A stretch of DNA of 64,000 nt from Bacillus subtilis (GTDB lineage: Bacteria > Pseudomonadota > Alphaproteobacteria > Rhizobiales > Rhizobiaceae). This document shows, one piece after another, positions 63,829 to 64,000 of this stretch (position 1 is the first letter of the stretch; each line of letters begins with the position of its first letter). The stretch lies in assembly GCA_021733665.1 (NCBI GenBank), contig JAHREI010000001.1:806001-870000 (forward strand). Reading direction: 5' to 3'. The notes below the pieces were generated by a model. That model saw only the letters and a program-made list of their open reading frames with translations, did no database searches and was not told the origin of the DNA. The position numbers and the translations under genes were made by a program.

Positions 63829-64000
63829 ACAGGCGCGACAAATTGCTGTGATGGTGCAGAATTATACTGACCATCATTGGAAAACAGGATATGTCTTTGC
63901 AGGAACTTCTGCACTGACCGATAAAAATATCCGCGACTACTCATGAGTTGAGAGTAGTCAGCACGGCTGACGGCAGAGTCTTTTACATTTCTGACTTTGT
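63829..64000. other. Intergenic tail of the window
   Basis: No gene is visible. A perfect 8-bp stem, GACTACTC (63935-63942)/GAGTAGTC (63952-63959), has no T-tract directly behind it and is not called a terminator. Confidence 0.4.

Overview
The window looks like chromosomal DNA of an alphaproteobacterium of the order Hyphomicrobiales (Rhizobiales), most likely a member of the Brucellaceae with moderate GC content; Pseudochrobactrum or a close relative is a guess. Supporting this are a GcrA cell-cycle regulator, an Omp25/Omp31-type outer membrane protein, a PodJ-like polarity protein with Sel1 and peptidoglycan-binding domains, a class I lysyl-tRNA synthetase, a SAM-II riboswitch in front of metZ, an argD-argF-hslO order, a double-length dCTP deaminase and a DUF6460 protein. 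I see no phage, integrase, insertion sequence, rRNA or CRISPR array.

Layout. 0-12 kb: a two-gene minus-strand operon of about 12 kb, encoding a 2708-residue secreted protein with about 18 DUF11/DUF7507-type repeats and, overlapping it by 4 bp, a 1250-residue outer membrane beta-barrel protein. 12.4-14.1 kb: a membrane diguanylate cyclase split into two reading frames. 14.1-17.9 kb: a Gram-negative sortase system (sortase plus VIT/vWA substrate with an LPQTA sorting signal) and a divergent HTH regulator, then tRNA-Thr(CGT). 18-24 kb: a nitronate monooxygenase-like enzyme, a membrane protein of unknown function, a TPR methyltransferase and a TSUP permease with its TIGR02186 partner. 24-28.6 kb: the PodJ-like protein and the porin-like protein. 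29.4-34.7 kb: a beta-oxidation operon (acyl-CoA dehydrogenase, thiolase, FadB-type multifunctional enzyme) behind a perfect palindromic operator, a variant of which also precedes the nitronate monooxygenase gene. 34.8-39.6 kb: assorted housekeeping and hypothetical genes including lysS.

39.8-53 kb is a surface-polysaccharide region: two GT2 and two GT4 glycosyltransferases, a BioF2/CelD-type GNAT, a Wzx-type flippase, a Wzz/GumC-type chain-length protein and a NodB deacetylase. A PhoR-like histidine kinase without a neighbouring response regulator sits inside it. Where the Wzy/ExoQ-type polymerase is expected there is only a remnant: the N-terminus and C-terminus in different frames with the middle missing. 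The local pathway therefore appears to lack its polymerase.

53-64 kb is core genome: gcrA, a structured leader followed by argD, argF, hslO and a GNAT gene, then apaG and metZ (SAM-II riboswitch with an attenuator-like hairpin), dcd, a small exported protein, a GlxA-type regulator, a DUF6460 protein and a CAP-domain protein. Three copies of a dispersed palindromic intergenic repeat lie at 35.2, 58.2 and 61.4 kb. The first directly follows a truncated HTH gene and the second encodes the last 11 residues of the GNAT protein.

All functional calls come from reading motifs and architecture without database searches.
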